Shown: in pieces, positions 62,797-64,000 of the stretch
Layout: the number at the start of each line of letters is the position of its first letter
Numbering within the stretch: position 1 is the stretch's first letter
Source of the DNA: Effrenium voratum
Lineage: Eukaryota > Sar > Dinophyceae > Suessiales > Symbiodiniaceae
Assembly (NCBI GenBank): GCA_963377175.1
Contig: CAUJNA010003316.1
Location: 434,501 to 498,500 of the forward strand
Direction: 5' to 3'
Length of the DNA: 64,000 bases
Made by a program: the position numbers and the translations under genes
Notes under the pieces: generated by a model
What the model was told of the DNA's origin: nothing
The model's input: the letters and a program-made list of their open reading frames with translations, nothing else
The model's database searches: none

Positions 62797-64000
62797 GACG
62801 CTTGGATTCGTCGGATCGAAGGGGTTTGGTTTTGATGGGCCGGATCAAGGGCCAAGGAATCTCTTCTCCCTCCTGCAAAAGCTGTTCCCCCTAATATTAC
62901 AGTAGAAGCACGGTCCGCCCCTGTTGTAGAGGAACTTGTTGCAGGGTTCTGCAGCCAGGGTCCGACTGTTTTGGTCGGATCAAGGTCCAAGGAATCCCTT
63001 CGCCCTCATTAAACACAAAAAACACGTCCACCCGAATTAGAAACAGCTCGAAGGGAGTTTTATTGTTAGGGGTCGCCGGTTTTTGCCTGAGATATACTTC
63101 AGTTTTTGTTACTTGGTGTTGGACTTGTATTGGAAGGTGGATCCCCTTTGATTTGCAGGAGAAAACGCTCAGATTGCAACTTTTAAGGAAGAACTTTGAT
63201 TCAAAAACTCCTGAGTGACCCACAAGCTGTTTGTTGTGTAATCAAACCCTAACAATAAACCCTTCTTCGCAGAAGGCAACCCTTTGGTTTAAAAGAAAAC
63301 ATGCTTAGGATGCAAAGGAAAAGGGCTTGCTTCTGTTGGACACATACCTCAGAGCCTTCTTGTTTCAACACATTATGGAGGGGGGCGGTCCTAATAAGCA
63401 CATTTTGAGAGCTTGATGGAAAACATGTGTGGTCTCAGGAGTTTAGTATTGGATTAGTATTGGCGAAGTTAACATTTGTATTGCGATTTTTTTGGCGCGG
63501 CTGAGGGGAGTTGTATTTTAGGGGTAGGTTGATTAATAGGAAGAAGGGATTGCTTGGGTGTTCGATTCGCCAAGTTAGTAAGTTGTAGCGGGAAACTAGG
63601 TCACAACCCACTCAAGTAAGTCACCCAGTCACTGGAGTTATCCCTGTTAGTGGGTTACAACCCAAGTGGCCAACCACTTGCTTGGCCGAACTTCCAAGTA
63701 GAAGTTGGGGTTGCTTCAGGGTGACACCAAGCCTGCGTGTGGGGCAAGGCCCAGCAACATGGCACCTGTCAGGGGTCTGTTTCTTCAAGAGGAAGCCACA
63801 AGCTGGGGTCATTATTTTGATTGTTTCTAGGGGTTGTCAAAGTCAGAAAATGGGGTTGTTTCCCTCTAACCCATCACTTAGGGGGTGACTTTGATCATGG
63901 TAAAATAATAATGGCCAGACAAGTGATAGCCCAAGTCATAGCTCCATCCGCGCGTCGACCGAACGCTCCGCGCTCCGCAGCCGCTCCCCGATCGCCGATC
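60502..64000. other. HYDIN-like gene introns and right edge
   Basis: Apart from exon H14 no exon is assigned. Frames at 61356-61658 and 61619-62194 are open for 100 and 191 codons but show no motifs I know. The last 70 bases are GC-rich and may begin a further exon. Confidence 0.4.
62732..62796 (+). CDS. HYDIN: HYDIN-like exon H14 (last seen in window)
   Basis: Encodes RQDELVCTEIVEKGGGGKTI and F, like HYDIN 'KEKLVCHAIIGxxxGKxxxM'. The end is placed at a GA donor; a slightly longer exon is possible. The gene must go on past the right edge. Confidence 0.75.

Noticed and set aside
1..64000. tRNA, rRNA, riboswitch or bacterial operon features
   Set aside because: I found no cloverleaf, rRNA core or Shine-Dalgarno/operon layout; the DNA is eukaryotic with introns.

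Overview
The window looks like nuclear DNA of a dinoflagellate, possibly Suessiales/Symbiodiniaceae (family level is inference). The evidence is: three genes cut into very short exons (mean about 55-65 nt in two of them) by introns of about 1-1.5 kb; 5' splice sites that are mostly GC, with some GT and a few GA; acceptors that are usually AG followed by G; and a 16-nt exact match to the 3' end of the dinoflagellate trans-spliced leader, placed at the 5' end of a retroelement. All recognised genes lie on the + strand.

Layout. (1) About 1.16-40.53 kb holds an AMP deaminase gene of at least 27 exons, carrying the metal-binding and catalytic motifs of the family. (2) Inside its 10.7-kb intron (11587-22329), on the same strand, lies a complete nine-exon SPFH/band-7 (flotillin-prohibitin-like) gene, 11830-19709, whose introns hold two large minisatellites and a recent 191-bp tandem duplication. 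(3) From 43.7 kb (perhaps 42.6 kb) to beyond 62.8 kb lie at least 14 exons of a HYDIN-like ASH-domain ciliary protein. The part seen matches an internal stretch of HYDIN, so both ends are missing here. (4) One HYDIN intron (49040-56151) holds a same-strand retroelement of about 6.2 kb. It starts with the relic spliced leader, then has a gag-like ORF with a zinc knuckle, a methyltransferase-like module, and a reverse transcriptase-RNase H ending at 55727. At least eight frameshifts break it, while the host exons around it keep their frames.

The introns are full of small foldback/MITE-like elements in several families (one nested in another), plus microsatellites and minisatellites. The three host genes have unrelated jobs (purine nucleotide metabolism, membrane scaffolding, axoneme), so no shared pathway is implied. 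The main points of interest are the nested gene, the methyltransferase-bearing retroelement with its spliced-leader scar, and the many small elements that may seed introns.

Limits: exons were placed by reading frame, splice-site phase and remembered family motifs. No alignment was run. Most boundaries are probably right to the base, but a few exons of the AMP deaminase and HYDIN-like genes remain unfound.
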